Source: Himantopus leucocephalus
Taxonomy: Eukaryota > Chordata > Aves > Charadriiformes > Recurvirostridae
Length of the DNA: 64,000 nucleotides
Reading direction: 5' to 3'
Assembly (NCBI GenBank): GCA_003993805.1
Contig: RSEF01000003.1
Coordinates: 85,479,595-85,543,594 of the forward strand
The first letter of the stretch is position 1. The number at the start of each line of letters is the position of its first letter. A program made the translations under genes and the position numbers. Below the pieces are notes generated by a model, which worked only from the letters and a program-made list of their open reading frames with translations, was not told the origin of the DNA and made no database searches. Shown piece by piece: positions 34,201-49,200 of the stretch.

Positions 34201-37200
34201 TAGTACGGACAGTGTCAATGGGGTTGTCTGGTGGGGATGAGAGTTAATTTCATACTGAACTGTGGCCTCCTAATTGTTGTGTGTTAGATGGCATGCTGTT
34301 GTTGTGTCCCTATAGCCAGCTGGCTTGTATTATAGCATAAATAATTGCTTCCGTACAGCAGGGATTTCCTCCTCTATTCAGTGTCAAGGATTCTGGGCAA
34401 GTGTTCCATATTCCTTTGCCTGCTGTTGAGCTCTAGACATTATGGGAATTTTTCTTCTGAAGTTTGTTTTGGGATGTATGGCGGAAGCCAGCTGGATGTA
34501 GCTTACAATCTGGACTCTTGGGCTGAACTCGTAAATTCCTCTAATTCTGTTCCTACTATTCCATGATCCAGCTCGCTTTGTCCGGTCAGCACCCTTTTCA
34601 AACCGTAACTAGCCAGGCTGTGCAAAGAAGTGCACTACATAGTGGTGTTGATTACAGAGAACACACAGAAGTTTGTGGAGGTATATTTGGTATCTTACTG
34701 CCAGCTGCTTCAGCTTGACGGGTTAGCTACCAGCATTGGCAGTAGTGTTGGCAGCAGCACCAGAAACTGCCTTGTCAGCTACACAGTGGACTATTGGGAA
34801 GGTGGCATTCTGTAGCTGCTTCTGGAAGACCTTTTCTTGGATCTTCTTTCTTTGGCACAGTGTTGTCAAGGCTTTTGAGACAATGTTTCTACATTGCCAA
34901 CAGTGGCTGCAGGATTTTCAGGTTAAAGAAGTGTTGTTGTTTGTTTTCCTAGTTCTCTGTAAGGATTTCTCCCAGAGCAGCAGGCACAGCCCATCATAGC
35001 GAAAGCCTGCTTTAACTGGTCAGAAGTGCAGAGTCATTGCCATCTGGAAAATCATCATTCTTGCGTGTTCTAAATCTCCTACCCTTGTTTTCTTTGAGCA
35101 TGCTAGGAGTTTGCCAAATACTTTCTTCTGTTCTTCTTCCTCCTGATGGAAGACAGGTCATCCTACATTGACAAATTGATATGGGCCTTACCTTAGAGTT
35201 TAATTTACCCCAGGGCAGATTACCTGCAGTTACTTTTCCTGCTATACATAGAATTTTCTTCATCCAGCTTCTGGGGTATCTCTGATTCAGCTTTGAATTA
35301 CCATCCTTCTATCCCACTGTTGGCAAACTTGGAGGTGATGATTGTTCTTATATATAAAATGGTGTGGTAATTCAGGTTGGAAGGCATCTTAGAAAGTCTC
35401 TAGTCTGAACTCCTGCTCAAAATGGCCTCATTTGTGAGGTCAGACCAGGTAGGTGAGGGCTTTATCCAGTCAGGATTTTATTTCTTATATACTTTCAAAC
35501 CCTGTTATAGTAAATCTGATCCATGGCAGAATACCTGGAAAGTGCATGGCTTTCTAGTTTGGACTTTTTGTTCTAGTGGTTCTGGTAGTGTGCTAAGGGA
35601 GCCTAGCAGGATGTTCTCCAAAGTTTTTGCCAGGGTACTGCTACCTGACAGTTTGTTGGCAGGCTATGTGCTTGTGCTGGTGTTTTTGCAGTTCTCTGGT
35701 ATTTATTTGAGGTGTTAAAGAACAAAGAGGATTTGACCTCCAAGTACTTTGGCCTTTGTATGTCCATCATAAACTGTGCTGCGATTTTGGCAGCACCATC
35801 TGTCGCCTGGTGATGACATCCTTTCAGGCTTCTCACAACATGAAAAGCTGACAAAAGTACTGCAGGAACTGTCCTTCATTTTTGGAAGGTGAATTTTGGA
35901 CCTTTTTTGTTTCAGTATTGCAAAGTATCCCGGTTTTGACCCCTGCTGTGAGCAGTGGCCTTGCAAATGTTCTTATTATGATACATCCCCATCAAGGGCT
36001 TTCAGAAATGCTCCCTTTCTGTCAGATGAGGAATTCCAGTTGCACTAACAGGATCCAGGTTAGAAACAAAATGCCTAAGTGCAGGGCTGTAATATGGTAA
36101 TTTTAGCTCTAATGTGCAGATAATGGTTTTCAGACCACACAACAGGTAATCATGACCAAACCTAGTGTCATAGCAGGGACTGAACTTCCAGTTCATATAA
36201 CTTTTCCGCAGTAAGCAGTGTCATGCAAGTAAATGAGTTGGTCACTTGAGATGCAGAGCAGCCTGGTGTGCTTTCTGGAACACTACAAAAATAGTGCCAC
36301 TAACAAAGTTGTTTTGACAAGAAAAGACTGATGGATTTTAGGAAAGCTAAGTAAATGTGTGGTGCTATGGCAGACTGAATTCCATCTTCACAAGTGCGCA
36401 CTGGAAGAAATAATACATACTGTAACACTGCAAAGTAAGGATTCGGGTTCTTGTTAGGACACCTTAGTGAAAACATGTATAATAATGATCAGAAAAAGCC
36501 CAAGATCTGATGGATTCTGAAGCAGAGGCTCGGCAGATTGCTATGGAACATCTGGTAATACAGGAGCTGTTACAATGCTGTTATAAAGCTGATGGTGTAA
36601 ACTCTTCTTTTTAAAGTGCCATGTTACAGTTTCTTCTGAATTGCCATAGAATTTATCAGGTGGGAGCTCAGAGGCGCACGATCAACATCAGAAAGGCCAG
36701 AAGAATATTTTTTAATAAGTAGAGGGTGAAAACAGTAAGATTACTTTGTGTACAGTTTTATCAGTTTTGCAGGAGAGCAACAGGAACTCTTGCTGTCCAA
36801 TCTGGGGTGCCCCACATCCCCAGTAGCCGATTCGGCCTAAACCAGGAGGCTGTATGTAAATGGAGCTCAGGTTTTTTAGCAGGCATCACGTGCAATCTCC
36901 TGGAGATGTGACTTTAACCCCTTTGATAGCTGCCTCATCAATGCTGCTAAAGACAGCCTTTGCTACTTCGTTTAAAATCAAGTTCACTGCTGTGTGTGTC
37001 GCTTCTTGTTGCTAATAAATTTTGATGATGATTTTATTGGGGGCAGGGGTTTAATCTTTTTTTCTAACATCTATGTTGTCGAGTATATATTGATATCCTG
37101 AGCTTCAGAGTACAGGGTTTTTTTTTCTGTTCTAGCAGAAGGCATATCTTGGATTAGAGACAGATTGTCAAAGGCACATACATAATAAAAGAAATACAAA

Positions 37201-40200
37201 ATGCTGCCACTATGTATCTGCCTTGAAAAATTTTATCTTCTCCTGTTTTCTTTCACCTTTCCATATATTCCTGCATATACATATTCTTGCATGAAAATCA
37301 TCCTGAAGGGCAAAAGACTGTGTAGCAAATGTGGCAGTCGTGGTTTAGTATTTTTTCCTAGAAAACATACTTAATGCGTTCCTTTTTTTTTTTTTTTTTC
37401 TTTCATCCTGAATTAGATTTGGAGGAGCTGAATGTTTGCTGTCATATAGATTTCTCAGAAAAATATTTACAGGTGGTTTGAAAGCCAAAAGGAAATAATA
37501 GGAATTTTCATTAACGTTCTTCCAGAAACTAATTATATTGTTTATTCCTCCTATGTCACTTATGCTTTGTTGGTATGGTGGGTTTTTTCTTCTTCTTTAA
37601 AGCCTGTGGTGTGACAACACAGTTAAGCTCATTTGCTTTCCAAGTTATTGTTGAGGCATTTGACCAGGAGTTCCAAGATGGGAAATGTCTGTATTCGCCA
37701 CACGGTGAGTAAACTCACATGTTTATAGTTCACAGGAAAACTTAGTGTTACTTAAAACTTTACCCTGGAGTTTTAAGGATTAAAAATTATGCAGGAAAGG
37801 GACGATATTCTGGTGTTTCCACATTTTTAAAAATAAAATCTCTCTGTGTTTGTTTACAGCAAATACAGGAAGACTTGAATAAGCAGTTATTTGATAACCT
37901 AGTAAGTTTTTTGAGACGGTCTCATTCTGAGTTCCAAGAGAAGACAACAGAATGGACTTGTCGGATGAAGTCCAGAGAAATCCCGACTGCAGCTCTTGTC
38001 TTAGGTAATTTTTAAAGTTATATTTTGTTACGTACATCTGCTTAAAACTGACAGAGATCAAAGAAAAATATATTGCTGACTTGCAGCAATTACTGTGAGC
38101 AATAATATCAGCTTCAGAAATGTTAACAGAAGAGATTGGGCTGGGAGAAGGAAGCAGGATAAGACCGCCTTCTCCTCCTTCCCCCTGCGTAATAGTGCAG
38201 TAAGGTAACACCTCCCCTAAAGGTCTGTCTTAGGCAGCTGGTAATGATTTGGGGGTTTTTGGGTTTTTTTTCCTTTCCTTGAAGTGCTGGAGATGCTTTG
38301 ATTCTGTCCCTGTTTCTGCCACCAACATGCTTGGTGGTTTCTATGACTAACTGTGAAATTACACAGCTTCTGTATTTCTGATACATGTTCTTGCAGTGTG
38401 TCTTTATGTGTAGGAAAGCAGTGTCATTATGTTGGAAAACGAGCAGAGGGTGAAGAAAATAGTTGAAGATGAATTTCATCTTCTTGTCTGCAGGCCTTAG
38501 ATAACTGTGGCTAGCTTCTGAGAGTATGAGGAGCAGGGAAGTTAGAAAATCAATCCTACTCCTTGCAGATTTGCACCCATGATAAATCTTTCTTTAAAAA
38601 AAAAAAAAAAAACGCAAACTAAATGAGGGGTCTTCTCAGTGATTCCCTGTTCCTTTTAATCAGCTAGTATTAACATGTATGTCTAATCTTGTGCTAGTTT
38701 TTCATCTTTCCTCATAGATGGTGCGACGCTATTCATTCCTTCCTTGAATATTTGAGGTATCTTATGGTTTTTGTCTGCTGTTCAGTTTATTATTCAATTA
38801 TTGTGGTCACAAATCACAGCAAAAAATGCCCTTAAAAATTTGTCTTTCTTCTAGGTGTAAATGTTACAGATCATGACTTGACTTTTAGAAGTCTCTCAGA
38901 AGTCCTTCAGAATAACATTAGTCCTTATATAGCTTTGCTGGAAGCCAAAGATTGCACAGGTAAATACTACAATAACTTCGCTTCCTCATCCAAATTGGCT
39001 GTCAGTTAAGTAGAAATTCTAGCTTTTGCCCCCAAATGTAAGAATGACGGGATGGAGGGATCTTGAAGACTTTATAAAGATTTGCTTAATCCCATGTTAA
39101 CACAGCAGTAATGCCTACTGTATTTTAAGAGGTATCCAATTCTGTTTAAAACAATTAAGATTTAAATACTACTTAGTTTTAGCATAAATGTCAAGAGTAT
39201 GCTGCTTAGTGTATTGCATGTTGATATTGTAGGTTGGGATTCCTCGTGTTTAATTGGACGGTGTTTGTATGCATGCCACTCTTTATATGCTTACAGTCAT
39301 GTTACAGTGAGGGAAGGGTAGAATAAAACTCTGTCCCACTCTCCTTGTTCCTTTCCTATTTTTTAAGTAAAAAGATTAAAATCACTTACGGCAGCATCCC
39401 CACGTCTATGGATTGTCTGCCTTATTTTTTTTTTAGGTCATGGTAATAGCATGTGGCTGGAGTTCAGGAGAGGTGCAGGGCCAACATCTTAACCTGAACC
39501 ATCTTAACCTAGCTAGGCAAATTAGTAGGATAATTTTTATTGCATTAACAAATGCGTATCATGAATACTTTCAAGCTTTCTGGAGCATGAGGTGTGCATT
39601 CTGGAGAGAGAAGGAGAATAATTAGGAAAGTGCAAAATAATGAGTGATAACTTGGGGTAATTTTTGAGAGTATCAGTTTGAGAAGTGTTTCCCAATAACA
39701 AAATGTCTTTACTATGTGTCTAAAAATGTGTTGTGAAGGCGTAAAACATCTGATGCAGAAGCTGTTGGGGCAGCTGATGAACTGCTATATAGATGTGGAC
39801 TCCTTGGAAGACGAGGACTGTGTACAGGTCTCCCAGAATAGAATCCGTTGTTCAATGACTTCTCTTATCAACTGGTATGAGAGTGTAACAAAGGTATAAA
39901 TATTTATTTTTCTATCATCAGCTTATAAAAATGCCTGACCTTTAGATGCTTTTAAAAAAAAAAAAAAGATTGAATAACTCAAATTTCTATGCTGTAGTGA
40001 AAAAATGCCAAAGGTTAGCTTTTCATTTAATGCTAAGAAATAACTGATATTGAGGTGATTTGAATACAAACCTGTAACATACATAAGAAATGTGGAGTTA
40101 GTTTCTGATGTGGTTTGAATGTCAGAATTCTGAAAAACAAGCAAAAAGTACTATTTTATCATATGTTTAATTGGAAACTAGAAGCTTAAAATGCAGTATC

Positions 40201-43200
40201 AACTTCATGCCAGATGCTTTTCTCCCAGGAGTGCTGAGATGTTTTGTTTATTAAAACAAAACTTTAAGAAAGAACAGCCACCCAGTGGAAAGGCACTATA
40301 TTAGTGCTAATGTGCCTTTATTTCATCTGCAGCCCGGACTCCATTGAGAAGCAGTGAGAAAATAACTTTCAAAATGTTTTTGTATCTTTGTATTTAATAA
40401 AGCTAATGAAATCTTAAGTTTTGTTTCTGTCATGAATAAAAGAACTAAGTTTATGATGACTTCATCAGAGCAGTGTGTTAAATAAATGTAATGAGTACAT
40501 GCTTTTTTTTATTACTGGGTAAAGATATAGGAAATGGGCAACGTCCATGTACACAACTCAAATTTTCTCCCCCAATCCCAACAGAATTTCAGCAGTTCTG
40601 TCCCACAGAGCTATTTCTGTCTTTGTTGGAATGTGGGTTTTTAAAATTTGTTTATTCTTTGTACTTCCTGCTGTGCCCAACAGAAGGAAGAAAAATTCCA
40701 ATTCTAGATGCTAATAATAAATAAAACTGTAGCAAGAAGTCAGTTATGTCTCTTTGGAGCAGTGTAATATTGTAGATGTGATTCAATCTTTTTATTTTCC
40801 TGTTTTTTGTTTAATAATGCATAACAAATGGCTTTAAAGAAAACAGATTCTGAAACTCCGAGAAAAAAAAGAACTTCCTCTTCTAAACACTGGCAATCTC
40901 CTCCAGTTGTAGTTATATTCAAAGACATGGAAAGTTTCACCACAAAAGTACTTCAAGACTTCATAGTCATCAGCAGGTAACGTGACCTGAAGTTTAGTTC
41001 TTCCACTCCATTTTCTATTTGCAGCTGTTCTGAAGTGTAGCAATGAGACCAGGGAGAGTTGGAATCAAATATTAATGCTGCTTCTTTGCAGGAGTGATTG
41101 AGCAAAAACCTATTTGCTAGGTTTTGGGGATAAATTATCTTAAAGCTAACTTGGGACTCTGAGCCAGAGTACCTAAGGGCTGGGTTGAGATACTGTCTGG
41201 CTGATTTAATTCTGTACATGGGAGGATTTATTGGTACTAGTTGTTACAGAATTTGATTATGAAGCTAATTTTTTAAGATGCCTAGATCTTTCTTCTGTAG
41301 ACTCTTTTAAAATGGTTTTCAGAGTATATTTTTTGTATGACAACTGATGTAATGCTGCTTAAAGCTCACTAGCTTACTAGTAGGACTGTATAAAACTTAC
41401 CCAGAGAATTTCTGTGTTGGACAGGATCTGCAATGAGTAGCTGACTACTTCAGGTGCTCCTGTGCTTCTGTCTTTCCTTAACCTGTCTTTCTTGATATCA
41501 TCTCATGCATTCTAATCAAGAACCCATGCTGTTCTCCAAAAAGAGCATCTTACACTTAGTTCTCAGGTTGAAACTACAGTAGCAGCAGAACTGGGGCTGC
41601 AGTTGTACAATTAATTCAGCTGCAGCATGCATACCTGACATTCCCTCTAAAAAAGGCTAGGCAATTTCACTTGCTGAGACCCACAATAAAAATATTTTTC
41701 TACTTCAGATCGGGCAGATGGGTTTTCTGGGCAACATTTCAAGAAGTAAAATCAGAAATGCACTATTATCTGGAAATAATTAGGGAGTAAGGCAGGGAAA
41801 GATGAGCTTTTAATTGTTTAAGTGTTGTGTTTTATTTTGCTTTTTGTGGCAGGTGTAAATACCTAATTATGAGCATGTGGAAAATAGACAAAGTGCAGTT
41901 CAGGTCTATCAGTCTACTATTTGCAAACACACTTTTTTTCATAGACTGTGCGTCTCCTCAGAAAAAAAGCTTTAGAGGATTCAAATGATCTTACAACTAA
42001 AGATAGTCTTGATTCAAGTAAAGTAAAAGATAGGTAAAATAGAAGCTCGGCAGGGTTGCATAATACTTTGGAAAAAATCTTTGGGATAATTGTAGAGATT
42101 GGATTTATTTTCTCCATTTCCGTCTTAAACATGTTTAATAATAAGGGTGAAGTGGGTAAATGTGAGAGGTTCTTCTGATTTGTTAGTCACACGATTTACT
42201 TTCTCTCCGATATTCTTTTTGGTTATCAACAGTGGACAGTAATATATGAAGTTTATTGTTTATATGTTTAAGTCTCAAGCAATGACTTTTGGGGAGTTAG
42301 AGAAATGAAAGAATTGTGGGATAGCAATTAAAACACAAAAAATGGAGGAAAGGAATAAATTGTCAATTTTAACCTAGAGATATTTAAGACAGCAGAATTT
42401 GTATCTCCCTGAAATTAATAAAAAAAAGGAAAATAATGATGAAATAACACTAAAAACACTGTATTTTTTATAATTTGTATGCTGCTCACAAGGAATACAG
42501 CATTCAGTCCCAGGTATCGGTTCTCAAAGCGTATACTAAAAAATTATCTGAAGAGGAAGATTGAATCTGGAGAAGTTGGAATTCTTTTCTAAGTATAATG
42601 GGAACATAGAACATTAGAGGGGTTTCATGTTTATTTTAAATTTATTAAATGGTGTAAAACTTGTAAATTTTCTTGAGACTGTTAGCTGTTTAATGTCTCT
42701 TTTTTTTTTTTTCCCCCCTCTATTTCTTTGGAAAAAAAGTTATTATAAGATTCAGTTCTCTGAATATAACTTTTTGGAAAGACAGAACCAGTATAATACT
42801 CTAACTGAAAAGATGCTCTTTATGCCACTTTCTGAAATTTTAATCCTAAAATATAATTTAATTTAATATAATATAATTTAATTCGCTTTTCTACTTCAGG
42901 GCTTTAAATAGCTTGCTTTCTTTTTTGTTCTATTCCACATCAAAACTCTTTTGGTTTACTGGCAACAAATCTTTTAATTTACCCCTTTCTGCATCTAAGC
43001 TCAGTGTTGTACTAGGAACATAACGCATTGGTTTCATGATTTTCTGTGATGTAACTATTATGTTTTTTTCTCCTTTCCCCCCTGATCCAGTCAGCATATC
43101 CATGAATTACCTCTAGTACTCATTTTTGGAATCGCTACATCTCCAATGATTATCCACAGCTTACTTCCTCACTCTGTTTCCTCTCTGCTGTGCATAGAGC

Positions 43201-46200
43201 TTTTCCAGTCCCTTTCCTCTAAGGAGCACCTGTCGACTATAATTGACAAGGTAATTGCCTTTCTAAATAGGAGTGTGTGTGTATTCAAGCACAGTGTACG
43301 TGTGTGGCCTTTAAAAGTAGGTTGGTCTGAAGCTTCAGAAATGGAATCTGTTCCTGAGAGCTGTGGATTTGGGATATTTCTACTCATAGCTGCAGACTAG
43401 CATAATACTGAGAGCTTCCTTCTGACACTGAGACACACTCACACACCTGCTTTCATCTTTCATTTGCACTGACATCTGTGCACACGTGCTTGGGCAATTA
43501 CACTTTGACATTCCCACCTCTTTATTAAAGTAGTGCTTTGATTTGAGTTTTACTTTGTTCCAGATAAGATAGCTTTAAACATAGAAAAGCTCAGTTCAGC
43601 CTGATNCACACGTGCTTGGGCAATTACACTTTGACATTCCCACCTCTTTAATAAAGTAGTGCTTTGATTTGAGTTTTACTTTGTTCCAGAAAAAGATAGC
43701 TTTAAACATAGAAAAGCTCAGTTCAGCCTGACTTTTGCTGACTTAAAAATTAGTGGAGTTATCCAAATGGTCGAGCCATATAGACGCTGTGCCTGTGTGA
43801 TTCTTGGTACACCAATTTGTGTAGGACTTCCAGAAATGCTGAAAGTAGTGGTATCCCTGCTTGTTACAGGAATCTCTGTTCTATTGTTTGTAATTTTAAA
43901 AGTACATAAAAAAATGACATTAAGCAAAACTAACTTCAAACGTTGCATATTACTGAAAGGTACTTACAAAAATGTGGTGAAATAATAAACTGAAAATCAA
44001 TCTGTACGTGCATGTTTTAGTAAAAATATTTTTGGCAGTATATTTAGTATCTCATTTAGCTGAATACTAACACATGTTGTATCAAATTGTATCAAATCGC
44101 ATGTATAAATTTTGCTGAGTTGAATTCAGGAAAGAATTTCTGCTATGGCTACTTTTCCTTTTTGTCTCCCTTAGCTGCTTCTGACAGCCCAGTTTCCCTT
44201 TAAACTGGGTGAGAAAGTTCTGCAGATTCTCATCAACATATTCTTGTACCATGATTTTTCTGTCCAGAATTTTATCAAAGGATTTCAGGTAGGCAATGGT
44301 AACAAGAACTCAAATTATGGTCATGAAAACAAAGGGTAATTACTAGGCACTGAAAGATTTCTTAGGTGCTAATCTTCCTGTCACTGAATCACAGAATGGG
44401 ATGAAAAAACGTCCTTTGGAAACAGTTTGGATCTGTGAACAGGTGGGTTTTTTAAAGTTAAAACCTTAACTGCTAAGGTTTTAAGGGAGGACTTGTAGGG
44501 CAGGTATGAAGAAGCGTGTAAAAGCTTACTCTGCCACAAAAAATGTATTTAGAGGTTAAATTTAAAAGGGTAACCTGCCATAGTGGGTAGAAAGACCTAT
44601 ATTTTGCTACAGATTAACTTGTAGCTTCGAACTCCCTTGGCAGGACTCTCCAGCTCTGATCCTCTGTACCAGGTCCTTGTACTCTGGTTTGTCATGGTGT
44701 GAGTAGGCTACAGCAGTGGCTCTTCCCTGCTTGAACTCTTCTGGCACACTTTCTGGATGCACACTTCCTACCTCTTCAGGGAAATAGGAGCTGTAGGGTC
44801 ACTTACCTTGTGCCTCAGAGTAGATGGTGCTTCTGCTCCAAGCAGCTGTGCAGCAATGCGGGAGTTACATTTACCCTCTCAGGAGACAATGTGGAAGGCT
44901 TAAAGGTTGCCAAAAATAGCCTATACAGAGCGTGATAATTATATTTTTATTGGCTTATACAGATCTTCATATCTAGATGTATTTCTGTGTCTGAGTCTCC
45001 TTGTAGCTTTTGTGGATCGTGGACAAGAGTTCTCTGAAGAATTTGCAGTCCCTGTAACCTGTTTTAATGCAGGGTTGTGAAACTTTCTTTCTTGCCTGGT
45101 TCCATGAATGAATGTGTTAGTAAAGCATGCCGTTTTAGTGTCATATACCTTTAGAGGGTCTCAGATTCTTCGATAGCTACGATTCAATGATTACACGTGG
45201 CCAGTAGAAATATCCTGGCTGTAGTACCTCTTCCTGCAGACAGACCCACATGGGCTTTCACAGGTTTCAACTCTTATTTGAAAGAGTCACCAGGATTTAA
45301 TGATTCCCTGTTGCCCTGATATGAAAATACAAGTCCTGGCCCTGACAGCGTATTGCTGTATCCTTGTACATTAGAAGCGTTTGAGGATGAAGCAATTTTG
45401 TATGAGATTTCCTAAGTGATAGATACAAGGGATCACCATCATCTCATTATGTCTTGGAGGGATGTTAACTTTTCTGACAGGGATTGTCTTTCCACTGACA
45501 GTTTTTGACAGTTTTTATGTTTTAGAAGTTTTTAGTGAAGTAGTCTGTTTGGGTTTTTGTTTTGTTTTTAACAATAGATGTGATGAGTATATGCTATTAT
45601 TCTGCAAGGCCCTGCTACAAACACTTAGTGCAGCCGAAATCAGTGATAAAGCATGTTTTTATGTATGCATAGTAAGAGCTTAGCAGTGTATTTTTGTGTA
45701 GACGAAGCAGAAATTGAAATTAGGACATGTTATAAGTTTGCTTCTGTACTGTAGTTGCTTTTCATATCTTCAAATATACTCTGTTATTTGTGAGCATTGG
45801 AGCTGAATATGTAACCTAAAGAATGCAGTAATTCACATAAGTGAATAGAAACTATTTGACAAGCTATAGTTATCGTTGTATAAGAGGGGGGAAGGATGAG
45901 GTACTGAATATAAGTAGCACGTACAGCAAAAACAATAATTATGTGACTGTATTTAAAACTGAATAATCAGTGCCCTGTACTGACTTATGGAATATTTGTG
46001 AACTGTAATGAACTTTTTTTTTTTTTTAAAGGAATACCATTACTTCCATTGTAGTGTATGCCCTGTAGTAGTAACAAAGCATTAAAAAGTAGATATAGCA
46101 GGGAGGATGAATTTTGTTAACATCACTGGTTCTTGCTTTGCTTTTCAGCTCTGCATTGTGGAGCACTTCTATTCCCAGCCTCTTAGTGTACTGTGTTGCC

Positions 46201-49200
46201 AACTGGAAGATGCTAAGAAGAGAGTAAATTCTTTGTCACATAATCAGTGTGAAAACATTCGGAGACTGCCGTCTTTTAGAAGGTAAAAGGGGAAATAAGT
46301 TTTTGGACAATCTTGTACTTAGCTTTAAAATATAAAAGGAATCTGTAAATGTAGCTCTGTGAAAACTGTTTCTGTAGCAAAGGTAAATCAATCAAAAGGA
46401 GAGGACAGTTCTAAATTTCAGGAATCCTTAATCTTCTGGTCTAGAGAATACAGCTTCTGTGATGTGTAATCACTTGAACTTCTTTTTTCTCTTGTTCTTA
46501 ATACAGAAACAAGCTATTATGATAAATAACCATAAATCATTTTTGAATTGTTAAGCTTACTTGGAGCATAATCTCTAGGGTTTTCGAGTAGCCTTTCAAT
46601 TTGCTGGATTTGACTGTCCCTTTTTGAATCTTTCTGAAGGAGTCCTTACAGCAGCAGAAACTTTTTTCATTTTTTAACCCTATAATCTTCAATCACACTT
46701 GACATTATAATTTTTAGGTTCTTGTTTTTTCTTGCTATCAGGTATGTGGAAAGTCAAGTATCAGAAAAACAGATTGCACTGCTGACAACAGACAGCTATT
46801 TAAAGGTAAAAATTTAAGACTGTCTTTGAAGAGCAAAAATAACTTTCCCAATATATTAGTTTGTGGAGCATAATAAAATACAAGACTAAGATGTATAGTT
46901 CTACATAACATTTTTTATACAGTATGTACTGTGTTTCATGTCCAGTAATGGAGAATTAGGATCGACAGGTCAAAATTCCAAATCTCTAAGGTTGCCGGGT
47001 ATGCCTTTATACAAAGCTGTACAACCTTTCTTCCATCAATTTTTAGCTATGTCTAGAAATATAACTGCTTAAGTAGAAGGTTACAAGGTTTATTTATGGC
47101 CTGGTCTTTTAATGCTTACTGAGACTGACTTTCTTGGAAAGTCAGTGAAGTGTTTGAATAATGAGTAAGTAATCTTGGAGGTTATTTCATAAGCTCTTAA
47201 TCCTCCATACCCTCTGTGTAGTTTCTGATCGAACTCAGTAGGGCAGTCTGGGTCCCGAGGCACACATTGACACTAGATGTCATACAGGATTAAAACTTTA
47301 ATTTATGTTACATGTTTATCTGAAGGTTCGTCAAGTGGTTAAAGTCAGGCTACTATTATTGTGAGCCCTTTAGGAATTCACCAACAAAGATCTGTTGGTT
47401 ATTTTCACCAGTTGAACCGCTCCCAGTAGAAGTATTGCTCAGGGTAAAGGGTTCCTCCTAACTCTTCATCTCAAGTATAGCTAACCTGTCAGGCAAATGG
47501 TACTGCTAGAGATAAAGCAATTAATTTGTCCTAGCAGAGCTTCCTGGTCTATAAGGACTTTCCAAGTGTGAAGAGCAATGGTAATGGCTGAAAGAGGGGC
47601 TCGTAGCAGGCACGTTTGCAAGTGCAGTGCAATTACACTAGTCAAGGCAAGACTTGATTCATACATGATTTTATGATCCATAGTCTTCAGTGGCAAAAAT
47701 AACTTAACCTACTGCTGTTCCCTTGCTGTTTTCACGCCTCAGCAGATGTGCCAGCACAACTGCTTGTGTGGCTGTGCAATGAATGTAATCAGAGAAACAA
47801 TCCAATTAAGGTAACCTGACAAAAAAAAAAGACAAGACATGGGAGTTGCTTTGTTGGGTTGTTTCTGCAGAATGATTTCCCCAATGCAGTTCACTCTGCA
47901 GGTGCATAAATGCTTCTGTTGAAACAACAGGAGGAGGGAAGGAGTAGGAATGAGCAGCTGAGACTCTACTTCTTTTTTAAAGTTTAAAAATGATATAATG
48001 GGCTGCTACTTTGAAAGATGAATACTCATCAGCTTAAATGTTACATGTTTTAAACTTTATATGTTTAATAATATACCCCTTATTTCACAAGCCTCACCCT
48101 GTAGGTTTGGGAAAGAGGCCAGAATTCTTGTGCTTATGTGCATATGATGCTTCTGATAAATTTTAATTGAAGACACTTGTTCTAATCTCTACAGTAGGGG
48201 TAGGACTATTACTGCATTGCCAAGCTGGTAGTGTAGCCTACTTAGGGAGAAAAGGCCCTACTGCTGTTTATTCTGTATGTCGTACTAATCTACAATATCA
48301 TTCCAAACTTTGGAAACACTTTCAAAGTCACTATGGTACTACTTCATATAAATTTACTGTTCGTGTTCAGGACCAGGTAAACTTGCTGTTAAAAGTTTAG
48401 CACCTAAACCTGCAATATCCTTTGTCAGCTGCAATTTATATTCCATATTGTTACCACTTTTTTTAATAACTATGGGAAGAATTCCACCTATTTAGAATAA
48501 TCATTTTTAAAAGCAATGTTACATCCTAATTACAACTCTGTCTGAAAGTTTTCATGGCAAATTTCATTTGAAATTATGTGAATGTGGCGATCTATATTTA
48601 TGAAAATAACGCTGCACAGTCTTCTAATGATGTTTTCAAACTCTTCTAAAATAGAATATGCCTTTTCACTCTGTTACTTGGCAAAATACATAGTCCTACT
48701 GCATTGCTATTTATGTATATTAACTACATCAGTCTTGAGCTGGGAAAAAGATGAGGGAAATATAGATGCTATAATGCTCTGGGTTTGGGGAGTAAGATTG
48801 ATGTAGCAGCGTTAGAGAGAACTTGGGTTTTTTCTCCGCTTTTTTTGTGGTGGGGATAATTTTTTTTTTTTTAATGATCCTGCTTAGAATTAAAATACAA
48901 ACTTATGTGTAAAATTTTAAAATACAAATTGCAAACCTTAGTGTCTACCCTAAGGTCTTGGAAGTCATTTAAACAATTGTTGTGTCAGTTACTCTTAAAT
49001 TTTAATAGATAAAAAGACTACTGGGAGGAATGTCTAATGTTTTTAATCATCTGTTTTAATCATCATTTAACTTTTTTAACATCAGAAAGCTCTCTGCAGC
49101 ACTAAGTGTATGTCTTATTTTCAGTCTTTGCAGTATGATACTTAATCTTGCCACATGTCAGTGCTTCCTTATATTGCTTGCAGATAAGGTTTTGCTTTTT

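Noticed and set aside
44386..44430. Possible CR1 start (ctgaatcacagaatggg)
   Set aside because: Similarity stops after about 17 bases; too short to call.
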